Position numbers and translations under genes: made by a program. Positions 24,901-37,230 of a stretch of 64,000 bases of DNA are shown in pieces. The stretch covers positions 2,604,001 to 2,668,000 of the forward strand of contig CM062381.1 of the NCBI GenBank assembly GCA_031310005.1. The letters are read 5' to 3'. This DNA comes from Dactylellina haptotyla. Its lineage: Eukaryota > Ascomycota > Orbiliomycetes > Orbiliales > Orbiliaceae. The notes under the pieces are model-generated. The model was not told the origin of the DNA and searched no databases. It saw only the letters and a program-made list of their open reading frames with translations. How positions within the stretch are numbered: the stretch's first letter is position 1; the number at the start of each line of letters is the position of its first letter.

Positions 24901-27576
24901 AAGGCATATCGTAGAGATGCACCCATCATGTCAAGAAGTTTGTCCTTCACCATTGCATGGCGTGCATCATCGTCTTGCGGTAGACCAACAGTTACCATTT
25001 CGGCACCACCAAGATAAAATGAAGTTGCGAGTTTCAGTGCACCAATAAAATCGCCAACTTCCATTAGCGCTAGAAGTCTATCGGCCCAGTTTGAAAGCGC
25101 CCCGACCGACATATCAAACGAGCCCTATGTGCCGAGTTGTTAGCTCCCGTCTGTTGAAAGTTATATGAAACCGCGTGACCACGTACCAACAAGAATATTC
25201 TGCCTTTGAAAGTTTTCACACTGTTGTAATATGCATTTGCTACACTCGCATGCAGAGACCCTTCTTCATCCATAGTACCAACGAGAGATCTCAGCTGTCG
25301 AGCAAAGTAATCGTGATGCAAGACATGCTTGGGTATTAGGTCGAATCTTTCTGTAGCTCGCATCGTAGGTTCTTCGATTATTATCAGCCGTTGGCTAACT
25401 GTGATGACACAGAGAATCTATGATCAGAAAACTTCTTAACTTTCACTGCCACCAATAGATTCAAAATAAGGAACAGGAACATCAGACGCATAGGGGCGGT
25501 GTCTACCTGTCGATTGAGCCATTGGACGGCTACGATGGCTTCGTCGCTTTTCCATCTACTTTTCAGCCTGAAGTGTAAAGCCGGTGGTTTGTACGGATCA
25601 GGCTCTGCCGAGTCTTTCTCGGAATGCAGGATCTCCATGACAGTTAACACATTGGACCAAGAGTACGCGAGCCGCGGTTGAATGACCTGGTTCGCTTTTT
25701 CGCCTTTCCCTCCGTCATTCTTAAGCTTGATTGCGGGAAACCATGCCAAGCAGCCACTCAAGGCTGCTTCGCTAGCCACTTCCTTCGGCCTGGCGAGTTT
25801 ATGCTGGGTCTGTGCGATTGGTGTTGTCGATACAATAACCAACAGGTAGGGAGTGAGCATAGCTGTGAGGCCCATAGTATCCGTAGCCTGGGGGGCATTT
25901 CCTAGTGGTAGGGATGCGAAGGCCAATACTGAACTTGGTTTCCTAGGTCTTGATGCTGTAGAAATATCGAAAGGATATCGTCCGAGTATTCTTGTCGTTT
26001 TCACCACACGACCAACCAAGCTGCGACTCGCTAAATGGGAAAATGCCATGCCCTTGTCATCTGCTGATACTAGGGCAGTATGTCTAGTTCCGAGGAAGCC
26101 GAGATGGAGAACGGATGTACCTTGTACGTGGCCGTCTTCTTTCTTGCCTTCGACCTGGCCAAGAGGGATTGGTGGGATAGACAAGAACGGGCGAGATGAT
26201 TTTCCGATTTCCCAGGTAAAGATGTAGCCCTTTGAGTGGCCGCCGGCGATCGTGGTGTAATCAGCGGATATTGCCATAGATGTGATACCGCCGCATTCCA
26301 CGGCTTCTCGAGTTTGTAAGCCTTCGGTCTTGAATTATACTGATGGAAACTGAAACAAGCTTACCTTTCAAGTTTTGTCCAAGGACTGATATCAGAGTTT
26401 GATGGTAGTCAAATATCAAGACCAAGCCCTTCGTAGTGCCAATCGCTATCGAGGTGAAAATGTTGATACACGTCGGCTCGCCGTATGCCCGACGCCCGCT
26501 CTCAGAATATAGCTGCGCTTTGATTTTTTTTAGCTTTGTCCATCTGATGATATCCCAAGGAGTTGATGCCTCGTCGGCCTCTCCATCCAACTCTTCCGCC
26601 TGTATGGAAGCGGACGAGGACCGCGAGTGGGTATTAAAAAAAGCGGGCGAGGAAGGTCGAGGGGATATGAGTGGCGACGGTGATATCGATAATCTACTCT
26701 GAAATCTACGGTCAAATGGACGTAGGGATGGTATCAGACTGTTTTGCAGCGATCCCCGGCGAGGAATGATGTTACTACCTGGTGAGGATGTAACTGACGC
26801 CTATAAATATCATCAGCCATCTTATACAGTGCTGTATACTCTCGGAGATTCAATTGTTTACTACCCTCACAGAGAGCACATCATCGGGGGTCCCCGGGGG
26901 GCTAGGCAGGTGGGATCCGCCCTCGCTTTCCAGGTCTCCGTTATCAAGGATTCCGTTCTCGTGTTCGGTTTCGATATCTAGTTGCTCAACTTGCTCCGTA
27001 GATTTTGTGCGCTTGAATGTGAATCCATTCGGCCGGGATGATATGCCTACTCCGGTGTTCGTCTGCCCAATAGAGGCGGCGATGTCATCGCGAAGGTGAT
27101 CGATCTTGTCCGCCAGGGTATCAGGCGGTTCTCCTAGCGCATCTGCTTCTTCCTCCTGTGGTCCGGCATCTTTGGGTTGCGCGAAAGAGGGAGGAGGGGG
27201 GACTTGATCCGACAGGTCCTCCTCGAAGGGTTCGAATGTCTTTCCCTTGAGCTTGGGAGTATCATGGGGAGCCTCTAGGTCGAAGGCTTCGGCTGCCGGG
27301 GAGCTCATCGAATCGTTGACGCCTTCGCAATGAGCATCTCTTCCGGCGGGTAGAAACTGGGTATTCGTGTAACTAACGAAAGGGTCCACTGGGGTTCCTG
27401 GAGTACCGGCGACAGCGGAAATGCGTTTATCAGAGCTATCCCTCTGGTGTTTCAGCAACTGGAAGCTGCTCGGAACGGACGGTGTCTTCCAGGAAGGAGG
27501 TTGAGGAGTGTGGTTGGTGTGGAGTTGGTTAACTCGGGTTGCGCGTTTGCTGGGGTCTTGCGACCTGCTGCGCCAT
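21921..27576 (-). CDS. VPS8: VPS8, CORVET-specific subunit with beta-propeller and C-terminal RING-like domain
   Basis: Large tether subunit that binds Rab5/Vps21 on early endosomes. The N-terminal low-complexity exon (about 27458-26880) is followed by propeller segments such as ITSMAISADYTTIAGGHSKG and FLGTRHTALVSADDKGM, then NRQ-ILCVITVSQRLIIIE across an intron, and the Vps8 core NWADRLLALMEVGDFIGALKLA beginning at 25112. The last exon alone encodes over 1060 residues ending in a cysteine/histidine RING-like region (CEGCGRK, FFCGHVYHRSC, MRCVVCR). The 5' end is tentative: no in-frame ATG opens the first long exon, so I propose a 12-base starter exon at 27576 with a weak GTCGCA donor; another start is possible. 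It is divergent from the GPALPP gene at a distance of about 160 bases. Confidence 0.9.
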
Positions 27577-27737
27577 CAGACTCGTTTCCCGGAACCGAAC
27601 CACTCTCATCTCATCAACCGTCGCTCGTCCTGCGTTTCAGACCCGCGGCATCGAACACCGCGGCCCCGATTATATCAGCATCACCAAAGCCACAGACGGG
27701 CCCCTCGTGTATCCAGTAAACAACCCAGCTGCTAGCA

Positions 27738-28821
27738 ATGGCGGACATTGGGCCGGCTCTTCCGCCACACCTCCTGGCAAAGCGTAAACGCCAGCAAGAA
27801 GAAGCCGAGAAGGCGGCGGCGGCAGAAGCACTCAAGGAATCGGAAGGTAAAACATCACAGGAAAAAGACTCAGCCACCGTAGCTCCGGCGGCCAAGAATA
27901 ACGATATTGATGTTGACGAGAACCCTGAGAAGCGACGGCGAGTGGTTGGGCCGTATATGCCTGCACCCATTGATCAGATGCCCTCACGGGGTCCTGATGG
28001 AGACGACGTACTGAAGGATGAGGACGATGACTCGTCATCGGAGGATGATATCGGACCTTCATTGCCTGGTGTTGGGTCAAGTGCGGTATGCCAGAAAACA
28101 CCTTTTTCTGCTCATCCATGTTGAGATACCGCGAGTTTCAAATGGCTCCCTTTGTTCTAATACTCACGAATATTCTACACAGGCCGACGAAGAAGCCGCA
28201 GCCCAACGGCGTCTAGCATCCTACAACCGCCCCAAAGAAGAAAAGCTCACGCGCGACGAATGGATGATGGTGCCCCCGGAACAAGGCGACTGGACATCAC
28301 GGGTGGATCCTACAAAAATCAAGAGCCGGAAGTTTCAGACTGGAAAAGGAGCAAAGGCCCCATCTGCAAAGGGTGGCGATAACAGTTTGTGGACCGAGAC
28401 CGCTGCAGATAAAGCGAAGCGAGTGGCAGACGAAGTCATGGGGGTACGAAAGCCAGTTAACCAGGTGGGCGATGACGAGGATCCTAAAGAGAAAGCTGCA
28501 AGATTGGAAGCAGTGGAGACACAGAGGAGGATAGAACAGTTCAATGTGAGTTACCGAACAATCAAAAACCTGAAATCCCCATGTTTTATCGAGAAGCTAA
28601 AACGAAACGTTTGATAGTCAAAACATCGCGGAAAGAGTCTGATGGACCAGTACACCAACTCGAAAGACCGTAAGGAAGAAGATGATCCGAGCAAACGAGC
28701 GTTCGATCGAGAGAAAGACATCGCGGGGGGTGGGAAGAGAATTGGTGTAGAGCAGAAGAAGCAGATGCTGGCAAGAGCTGCGGATTTCGGATCGAGATTT
28801 TCCAAGGGGAGCTATCTGTAG
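27738..28821 (+). CDS. GPALPP-motif (DUF3752) nuclear protein
   Basis: Three exons, 27738-28085, 28183-28545 and 28618-28821, give 915 bases and 304 residues. The start DIGPALPPHLLAKRK, the later VVGPYMPAP and DDIGPSLPG are the repeated GP-A/S-LP motifs that name the family. The C-terminal DUF3752 block contains KLTRDEWMMVPPE, W-T-S-R-V-DP and SLWTETAADKAKR, and ends GSRFSKGSYL. The protein is highly charged and probably nuclear; related proteins have been linked to splicing complexes, but the precise role is unknown. Confidence 0.88.
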
Positions 28822-30107
28822 AAGATACAATGACGATATCGAAACCATACACGGGAAATTTTTTCTCGGTACCCACTGCATTCGGGGAGATAAACGATGT
28901 CGATCTTGATATCTTTTATTTTATCTTTTTACTTATTTTATTTTATTTTTTTCCCCCGTGAATGCCAACATGAATGAATCCATAAGCCTGCCCTCCGCGA
29001 TGAAGGCGGTACAAAACATTCGAGACCAAATATGCAGAGACGAGGCAGAAAAGGCGAGAGAAAGCTTGACCTGGTTGTCCATACCGGATGCGGCAAAAGC
29101 TGTCATTTTTGTGCATCAGGAACAGCGGCCATTTGGGGAAGTGCCTGAAACGGCGGTAGTGGAGGGAGAGTCCCCTGTGTGCGATGTGGCGTTGGTCAAA
29201 CGACACTGAAACGTTCACCGCCAGTCACCGCCAGCGATGAGGACGAGAGTTACGCGGACTGTCTTTGGGTGTCTCTGCGAAGATGTCCTTCTGGGCAGAA
29301 ATACGTTTAAGATGTTTATAAACATCAGGAGCAGGGCGGTGTCGGACCGTGCTTCAAAGACAAGTGCGTATCGAGATCCGATCACACACACACGCACACA
29401 CACACTACACCGTGCTACCCGAGAGAAGTAGAGACGCGAGTATATTAAAATATATATACACAGATAAGTACTTATATATTCGATTCCATGGTCCCGCCGG
29501 TCTTGACCTCTTGGTTCCCCATTTAATGCATTTCCCCTGCCCCGTCGGTCACACTGCAGCGCAGCACCTGCTCCATCCCAGCACTCGAGCCCGTTCCTCC
29601 TCCTCAAACCGGCCGACTTGAACACTCCCCCAGTCCGCTTCTCGCACGCTACTCGCTCTTTTGATTATATATTATTGGATACGGCCTCTCACTTTCTTTT
29701 CTTCTTCCTGTTCTCTCTCTCCCTCTCTTTTCAGTCTGACTCCTGCTTCCCGATATCATAACAACAATACGCATATATACCTACGCACATACATCCTGTT
29801 ATCATCATCATCTCCCTCGAACCCACCAGGCTGCCGTCTCTCCCTTCTCCCTTCTCGGCGCGGACGATTGCCTCGACTGCTTCCGGCCGGTTCTCCGCCC
29901 ACTTTCGGTGCCATTCGCCTGCCATTGGCCAGCCAGCCCATCGCCACAACGCATCCCTCATCCCTCGTTCCGAGACCAAGAGGGCCTGCTTGCTCAATTA
30001 TATTATATATCCTTTATTCGACCGCTCGACCAATTCTGAACCCTCTGGGCATTTGCTTCCAAGGCAGCGAGACTTGCACGAATCAAACTACAAAATTAAA
30101 AACGAAA
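28822..30107. other. Intergenic region upstream of the RCR-like gene
   Basis: About 1.3 kb holding a CA-rich tract at about 29387-29407 and CT-rich leader sequence before 30108. One small open frame (28970-29209 plus) is listed separately. Nothing else is supported. Confidence 0.5.
28970..29209 (+). CDS. Possible small protein of unknown function (79 codons)
   Basis: ATG-initiated open frame encoding MNESISLPSAMKAVQNIRDQ and onward to ALVKRH. The composition is protein-like (mixed charged and aliphatic, no low complexity) but I recognise no family, and an open frame of similar length exists on the opposite strand. It lies 150 bases after the GPALPP gene. May be chance. Confidence 0.2.
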   Translation: MNESISLPSAMKAVQNIRDQICRDEAEKARESLTWLSIPDAAKAVIFVHQEQRPFGEVPETAVVEGESPVCDVALVKRH

Positions 30108-30746
30108 ATGGCGCCTGTTCTTTATCCCCGCCAGGTCCTTCTCTACGACGACGACTACGGCTGGTGGTACTCTGACGTACGTTTTCGCAGGCCCTCTTGT
30201 CGTCTCACCCTGACGTCAAATTAAAATGAAATTCCACTAAACTGACAAGAAAACATACAGACCGCTATAATCGTTAAATGGACCATAGGCGCCGTTATAT
30301 TCGCCGTCATCCTCATATACTTCTGCGGCGGCTACATCCACGCCAAAAACCGACTGGCAAAGGGCCTCCCGCCCTTGGGCTATCACCGATGGATGGTCCG
30401 ACGACAGATGACGCCACAGGCATATCCCACCCATTTCGAAGGAAATAACGGCGGTTATGGCAACTATGGCGGATACGCGGAGCCTTACCAACCGCCACCG
30501 CCTGGTATGTTTTCTTCCGTCCTGAATGCGTTGAATGGATGAGAATGCTGATTTGTGATCTTCTTTTCTACAGTGTACAATCCTTACCAAAACCCTCCGC
30601 CGAGTTATTACCCTGACAACATGCCGCCTGGTATCCCGATGAATCCAACAAAGTCGAACCCGAACCAAGTCATGCCGCAGGCACACCAATTCAACGGTGT
30701 CACCGGCGGAGAGGCGAGTGGTAGCAACAACCCCCCGAGGCCGTGA
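30108..30746 (+). CDS. RCR-like single-pass membrane protein
   Basis: Exons 30108-30176, 30261-30504 and 30574-30746 total 486 bases and 161 residues. One membrane segment, IIVKWTIGAVIFAVILIYF, lies near residues 25-43, followed by GGYIHAKNRLAKGLPPLGYH, a basic juxtamembrane stretch, and a Tyr/Pro/Asn-rich tail with PPPSYYP and PPPVYNPY. This resembles fungal RCR-type proteins (resistance to Congo red; vacuole or endosome membrane), whose PPxY-like motifs recruit the Rsp5/Nedd4 ligase in yeast. Assignment to the family is by layout and short motifs. Confidence 0.7.
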
Positions 30747-31391
30747 ATGGTATAAAATATCTCTTATTTAGTATAAAAAGCATGCCTCCGCGCGAGCCCA
30801 GGTGGAAGCAGCATTTTCTGGGCAGTGTAACAACATTTTTCATTCATCAGCATTGTCATTTTACAGCAGCGGCAGCAACAATAGCGTTTTTTTGGTTTTG
30901 TTTTAAAGGGGTTGTCTCTATTCTTAGTATTATTACCGGTCTCTGCTCATATTTTGCATAAACTATTGTTGAATTTGGGGCATTACGGCCGGATTATAGG
31001 TGGGATGTGAAGGAGGATAGGGTGCATTTTGAGCTCCCGTTACTGTACTATTTACTATATACCCGTTAGCGAAGTCGTCATGCCAAAAATATTATCAACA
31101 TCACTATGACTCCAATTGAAGTTAAAATTTTTGGTAATAGTTAAGGATATATTATATAATATAACAGCACACATTAGACAAATAGCGTGAATGCGAAAAA
31201 GCAAAATAGAACGCCGATAACACCGTCCCGTCTACCGTGTCGTATGGTATATCGCCTCGTAAACCCCCACAGACAAAATCATGATGATGATATCAAAAAA
31301 AAACAAAAACAATGATAATCGCTTCCAACAGAAGCCAAAATTGATAACGCCCCATATCTGCTATCCATTATACGCCACTTTTGGTTGTCGC
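30747..31391. other. Intergenic region (convergent 3' ends)
   Basis: AT-rich 3' flanks of the RCR-like gene and the next gene on the minus strand; no gene seen. Confidence 0.6.
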
Positions 31392-32291
31392 CTATAGGTC
31401 GTCCAGAACCATGGCGTCCGGATCGTTATTCATCATTGCCACGGGCGTGAAGCTCATCGGGCTATCCATGAACCCTTGTCCCAGCTGCCCCATGCCTTGA
31501 TCCATCATCATATCGACAGCCGCGGTGGGTACCGCAGTCGTGGTGCTGCTGATCCCTTCCATGGTGCTGCCGCTGCTGCTGTTCCGCGATCTGATCCGCT
31601 CCCGAGCTTCCATGATCAACCGGTTCACCCCGCCGTCGTCGACGACTTTCTCAGGCGGACGGTAAAGGATGAGATCTGTGGAGCTGCCTGTCCCGGATCT
31701 CGCCGTGGGTAGTGTTTTCATTTGGACGCCGGATGGCGAGGCCTGGGTGGGAGAAGCTTTGAGGACGGCCAGAGGGATGCGGGACATCTCGCGCTCGACA
31801 TCGGAGAGGAAGATGATGGGGTTGGTGGCGTTCTTTCCGTTTTGCTTGTGGGGGGAGTCCAGGTCCGACTCATCAGAGGAGGAGTCGAGATCGTTGACGT
31901 AGATTTTGTACGGGGTGTCGTCCATGTCCATTACCGCGGGGGGTGGGGATGACGGGCGCTGGAAGGGCGGCGGGGTGAGGCTCCAGGGTTCTCCGTTGGC
32001 GGCAGCATTGTGGATGTTGTTGACGGCGCTGAGGGCGCTGTTGCTGGTGTTGGAATGGTTGAAGAGGCTGTTCCTGGCGGGCGAGCCGGTGCGTTTGGTG
32101 ACCTTTGAGGCCGGACCGACGAGGGTGTTGCGGAGGTTGAGCTTGCGGAAGCGCTTGGTGAGGGGGGATTCGACGGTGGGTTCGACGTCGGCTTTACGCT
32201 TTCGGAGATTGTAAGGGGAGGAGGGGGAGGGGGGGTTGATGAAGCTGTTGGAGGGCGCGGACGGGGAGGAGGGAGGGCTAAAGAGCGACAT
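31392..32291 (-). CDS. Conserved fungal Ser/Pro-rich protein of unknown function
   Basis: Single exon of 299 codons starting MSLFSPPSSPSAPSN. Ser-Pro and Thr-Pro sites are abundant (possible CDK/MAPK substrate), with basic NLRKRKADVEP and LTKRFRKLNLRN that could act as nuclear signals. A central block, YKIYVNDLDSSSDESD then IIFLSDVEREMSRIPLAVL, followed by LILYRPP and LIMEARERIRSRN, resembles a conserved block I recall from unnamed Pezizomycotina proteins. The C-terminus is acidic (DPDAMVLDDL). No enzymatic motif is visible. I do not know its function. Confidence 0.72.
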   Translation of the reverse strand: MSLFSPPSSPSAPSNSFINPPSPSSPYNLRKRKADVEPTVESPLTKRFRKLNLRNTLVGPASKVTKRTGSPARNSLFNHSNTSNSALSAVNNIHNAAANGEPWSLTPPPFQRPSSPPPAVMDMDDTPYKIYVNDLDSSSDESDLDSPHKQNGKNATNPIIFLSDVEREMSRIPLAVLKASPTQASPSGVQMKTLPTARSGTGSSTDLILYRPPEKVVDDGGVNRLIMEARERIRSRNSSSGSTMEGISSTTTAVPTAAVDMMMDQGMGQLGQGFMDSPMSFTPVAMMNNDPDAMVLDDL

Positions 32292-33550
32292 GGTGATGCA
32301 TCCGTGGATGAGACTATTGCAGCAAACGTTGGGATATCGATACGGGTATAACAGGAACTACGGTGGGGAGGGGGGAGGGCTGGCTAAGATATGGTGAAGG
32401 GGAGATTTATACCAGCGGAGGGTGAAACGGACATGGTTTGGAGGAGGAGGAGGAGGAGGAGGGGGGTGTCAGACGGGGCTGTGGTGGGCATATAAACGAC
32501 GATGCCCAGGAAATCGAGGTGGACGAGGAAGAAGGATGGTGTTTGTTCGACAGCCTTCTCGAAGAACGACCGCATGGCGCGCGGGCCAAGCGCGAGCTCC
32601 AATGCACTCTACGACACCACGATAAAGTAGAATGCATACATACATACATACATGGCCTCTGCGGTGGGATGCAGCTGGCAATTGGGTGCTCCACCGAATC
32701 TCGGACATCAGCGCGCGATAAGGCCGGTGCAATAGCGGGCGATGCTATACGGCATGAGGTCGCACAGAGCTGGCCGGGCCCCGTTGATACCAATATCATC
32801 CTATCTCGCTGGCTATCGGCGGCTGGATGACTCTTCTGGCCGGCCACCGCTGCAGAGACACCGACAGACCCCGTTGCATGTCCCTTTGATCTGTTATTTA
32901 TATTCGGATGCTCACCCTCCGCCGTCCTCCCGCAGCACCCTCCGCCGCAGCACCGATCTCAGCAGCAGCAGCACAAGTATCAAGAGCATCAAGAGCATCA
33001 AGAGCAGCCAGGCAGCGCATTGTCAGTGCTCCGTCCCGCCTTCGTCCTCGAGAACCCGCCCGCCTCTTCGTCCGCCGCCAATTTTGCTGCAGCACGCAAA
33101 CAGTTGCCCGAAGCGGGTTGCCAACGTCGTCTGCAACACAAACAACACGTTCCGCCCTCCGCAGATTCATCGCCCCACCGACTCTTCCTCTTCCTCTTCC
33201 TCCTCCCCGCCAACCCTCCTCCTCCTCCTCCTCCTCCAATCGCCCCTCCGCTTCACCTCTGCCACGACCGCTCGCCCTCATCCTCGACAGCGATAGCAGC
33301 ACTCCAGCAAGTAGCAATAGCAGGTATGTGCCCTTCTCGTAGGACCAATCGTACATTTCGTTCTTTCCCTCGCCGTTGCAGCTCCCCTCCCTTCAAAATT
33401 CCTTCCGCCTTCCTCTCCCTCTTCTTCTCACTCTCGATTCCAATATCTCTCCGTTGCTCCATTCGTCGGTAACCTTCATCCCATCACCCAATTCACAATC
33501 TCTCCCCTGTTAACACTCTGCAACCTTCATCACAATTCTCTTCCACCTGC

Positions 33551-33581
<31 letters not shown>

Positions 33582-33650
33582 ACAAATCAAAAGCAAGCCT
33601 GGAGGTGCAAAATTGTTGGAGCTCAGGCTTCATCAACTAGGGACCTCGTC
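32292..33650. other. Intergenic region between the Ser/Pro-rich gene and AlaRS (divergent)
   Basis: GC- and CT-rich. It contains a CATA tetranucleotide run near 32633-32653, CTC/CTT repeats at about 33182-33238 and a (CA)n tract at about 33553-33576. Open frames on both strands are caused by these simple repeats. Confidence 0.6.
33553..33576. repeat. (CA)n dinucleotide microsatellite
   Basis: A run of about a dozen CA units in the leader upstream of the AlaRS gene. Confidence 0.85.
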
Positions 33651-36600
33651 ATGGACTCAATCTTTGACTCAATCCAGTCCGTCCTCAGGACTCTGTTAAG
33701 TGCTGACTCGATATTCCACGAACTCAGCTTCCACGGACGACGAACCAACTCCCTACCTCCTCTCCCTCCCTTCGTACTTCCCGACCTTTGCAGCTTCGGC
33801 CCCAACTCAACCGCTCTCACGGCCAGGCTCCCTCAGCTTCGAATCACCCCCCTCCACTCGAATTCGAAACGCCTCGCATCTAGAATCTACCCTCCGGCCG
33901 GGTATCTCCTCCACCGTTGCATCAGCATGGCTACTACCTCGTCCGTTCCCAAGCTCGTTGTGCCCGAGTGGCCTGCCGCCAAGGTCCGCGAAACCTTCTT
34001 TAAATATTTCGAGAGCAAGGGCCACGAGTATAGTAAGTTCCCCCTTCCCGACATTGATCTACCTGTTTTGTCTCTGTCTTGGTGTAACCTGCTCACACGA
34101 GGCCCAATCGATAGTCAAGTCCTCCCCATGCGTCCCCGTCGACGATAAAACACTGCTGTTCGCCAATGCTGGTATGAACCAGTACAAATCCATCTTCCTC
34201 GGAACCGTCGACCCAAATTCCAAGTTCGGCAAACTGAAACGAGCTCATAACTCGCAAAAGGTACAAATCTACACTTCGCCGAAGAAACGTACATCCGAAA
34301 TGCTAAACCGACTGACTAGTGCATCCGTGCCGGCGGCAAACATAACGACTTGGAAGATGTCGGCAAAGACTCCTACCACCACGTAAGTTATAGTGATGCT
34401 TATTCTTCCCCTATTTTGGAGCCTTGCTAACCGCACCGCAGACCTTCTTTGAGATGTTGGGCAACTGGTCCTTCGGAGATTATTTCAAGAAGGAAGCTAT
34501 CGCTTACTCTTGGGAGCTGTTGACACAGGTCTTCAAACTGAACCCTGATCGCCTCTACGTCACGTACTTTGGTGGAGACACCGCCACCGGTCTTCCTCCT
34601 GATCTTGAAACCAAGGAACTTTGGGCTCGAGCCGGTGTCAGGGAAGACCACATCCTCCCTGGCAATCTGAAAGACAATTTCTGGGAGATGGGCGATCAAG
34701 GTCCTTGCGGTCCTTGCACGGAAATCCATTACGATCGGATCGGAGGTGGCCGCAACGCTGCTCACCTTGTCAACATGGACGATCCCAACGTCCTCGAGAT
34801 CTGGAACAATGTCTTCATCCAATTCAACAGAGAGGCCGATAAGTCTCTCAAACCCCTTCCCCACAGACACGTTGATACCGGTATGGGTTTCGAACGTTTG
34901 GTTTCGATTCTCCAAGACAAACCTTCGAACTACGACACGGATGTCTTCACTCCGTTGTTCAGGAAGATCCAAGAAGTCTCGGGAATGCGACCGTACCAGG
35001 GCAAGTTCGGCAAGGAAGACCCCGACCAGATTGACACCGCATACAGAGTCATCGCCGACCATCTCCGAACCTTGTCATTTGGCATTGCCGATGGAGGTCT
35101 TCCAAGTAACGAAGGCCGTGGCTATGTGCTCAGGCGTATCGTCAGACGTGGTGCCAGATATGCCCGAAGGAAGATGAACGTTGAAATCGGCTCGTTCTTC
35201 TCCTCTCTCCTCCCTACTCTGGTCGAGCAGATGGTATGTCATCCTACATAGACAACTAGAATTTATTTTCCACAAGGTCGCTAATATAATATGCAATCCA
35301 GAGCCCGATCTTCCCCGAATTAAAAAAAATGGAATCCAAGATCCAGCAAGAATTAAACTCCGAAGAAGTTTCCTTTGCCAAGGCATTAGACAAAGGCGAA
35401 AAACTCTTCGAAGATCTCGCTCAAAAAGCCTTGAAGGGTGACAAAGTCCTCACGGGAACCTCCGTCTGGGAGTTATACGGCACTTATGGTTTCCCAATTG
35501 ACCTCACTCGCATAATGGCTGAGGAGTTGGACATTACCATTGACGAGAAGGGACTGTTGGAGGCTGAGAAGACCGCCAAGGAGATTTCCAAACAGAAGAA
35601 GACCGTTGATGGAAAAGCTGCCCTCAGCCTCGATGTGCATGCACTTGCCATCCTTGATAACGAGAATATTCCTCGAACTCACGATGACGCCAAATTCAGT
35701 AAGACTACTCACGCTTCTTTCATTCTAGTGGGCCAATGCTAACTCATTACTCACAGAGTGGGGGAAGGACGCTATCATTAGAGACGCTAAGGTTATGAAG
35801 ATCCTTGTGGGAAAAGAATTCGTTCCATCTACTGGAGGCCTTCCTCAAGACGAACAAATCGGCATCCTTTTGGACAAGACTTGCATGTATGCCGAACAGG
35901 GTGGCCAGATTTATGACTTTGGGACTATCACTATCCCAGGAAAGGCACAGCTCCACGTCAAATATATCCAGCCATACCGTGGCCATGTTTTGCACTGTGG
36001 AACTCTCAAACAAGGCAACTTGAAAGTTGGTGATATTGTTGAAGTTGAATATGACGAAGTCCGCCGCCGACCTATTCGCATCAATCATACCGCAACTCAC
36101 ATCTTGAACTTTGCCCTTCGAGATATCCTCGGAGAGCATGTCGGTCAGAAAGGATCTCTTGTTGACCCCGAAAAAACTAGATTCGATTTCACCAATGATG
36201 GAGCTGTCGACCCTACCAAGCTCGAACAAATAGAGAGAAAGTCAAATGCATACATTCAGCAAAATCTTGCTGTCTACGATCAAGAGATAAGTCTCAAAGC
36301 CGCTGAGGAAATCACGGGAGTACGTGCCGTTTTCGGCGAAAAGTACCCAGATCCTGTCCGTGTCGTCTCCATCGGTATCGACTTGGATGACATTATGCAG
36401 AACCCCCAAAAAAATGATTGGCGTGATGTTTCCATCGAGTTCTGTGGTGGAACGCACCTCAAGAACACAGGCGACATCAAAGAGCTCCTCATCACAGAAG
36501 AAAGCGGTATCGGAAAGGGGATCCGCCGTATTGTTGCAGTTACCGAAAGTGAAGCTGCCAAAGTTCGTGTCATTGAAGCAAGCTACGACGATAGAATGAA

Positions 36601-37230
36601 TAAGATCGACCAAATGCCTTTGGGTGCTACAAAGGAGGCAGCTGCTAAAGCACTCTCCGGCGAGCTTAACACTGCTAGTATCTCTTGTGTTAGAAAGGCC
36701 CAATTGAAGAACGATATGGTCAAGATACAAAAGGCCATCGCAGATGATGCAAAGGCACGTGCTAAGGCTGAACTAAAGGAAGCGGAAACGAGCATCAAGA
36801 ATGCCTTTAGCAAAGGCGACAAGAACGCAGCTGTCATCACACTTCCCGCCGGGACATCTGTCAAGACCCTGACGGATCTCTTGAAAAGTGTGGCAAAGTC
36901 TCATCAGGATAAGGCAGTCTACCTCCTCGTTGCCCCAGAAAAGGCGGATCCAAATGCCAAGGTCAACCATGCATGCTACATTCCGGAAGTAAGTCTGCAA
37001 ACATCTCCATAGTACAAATAAAGACAGCTCACTGACTTGCTTTTCTACAGAGTGCCATCCAAAAGGGCGCCACCGCTCCTGATATTACTACCCAGATCAG
37101 CAAAATCGTTGGAGGAGGCGCTGGTAAGAGCAAGGATGGCAAAACTAGCCAGGGAGCTGGTAACGACGTGTCCAAATTCGATGAGGCCGTTGACACGGCC
37201 ACCAAGCTTTTCGCATCCTTGCAATTGTGA
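33651..37230 (+). CDS. ALA1: Alanyl-tRNA synthetase, probably dual cytosolic/mitochondrial
   Basis: Class II synthetase charging tRNA-Ala. From the downstream ATG at 33927 the exons are 33927-34032, 34115-34260, 34320-34382, 34442-35233, 35302-35698, 35757-36988 and 37051-37230, i.e. 2916 bases and 971 residues, as expected for a eukaryotic AlaRS. Motifs include [77 protein letters not shown] of the editing domain and [13 protein letters not shown] with the editing-site Cys and His. An in-frame ATG at 33651 adds 92 codons whose second half is rich in Arg, Ser and Leu with few acidic residues, a plausible mitochondrial presequence. I give the longer span; cytosolic enzyme would start at 33927. 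Confidence 0.94.
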
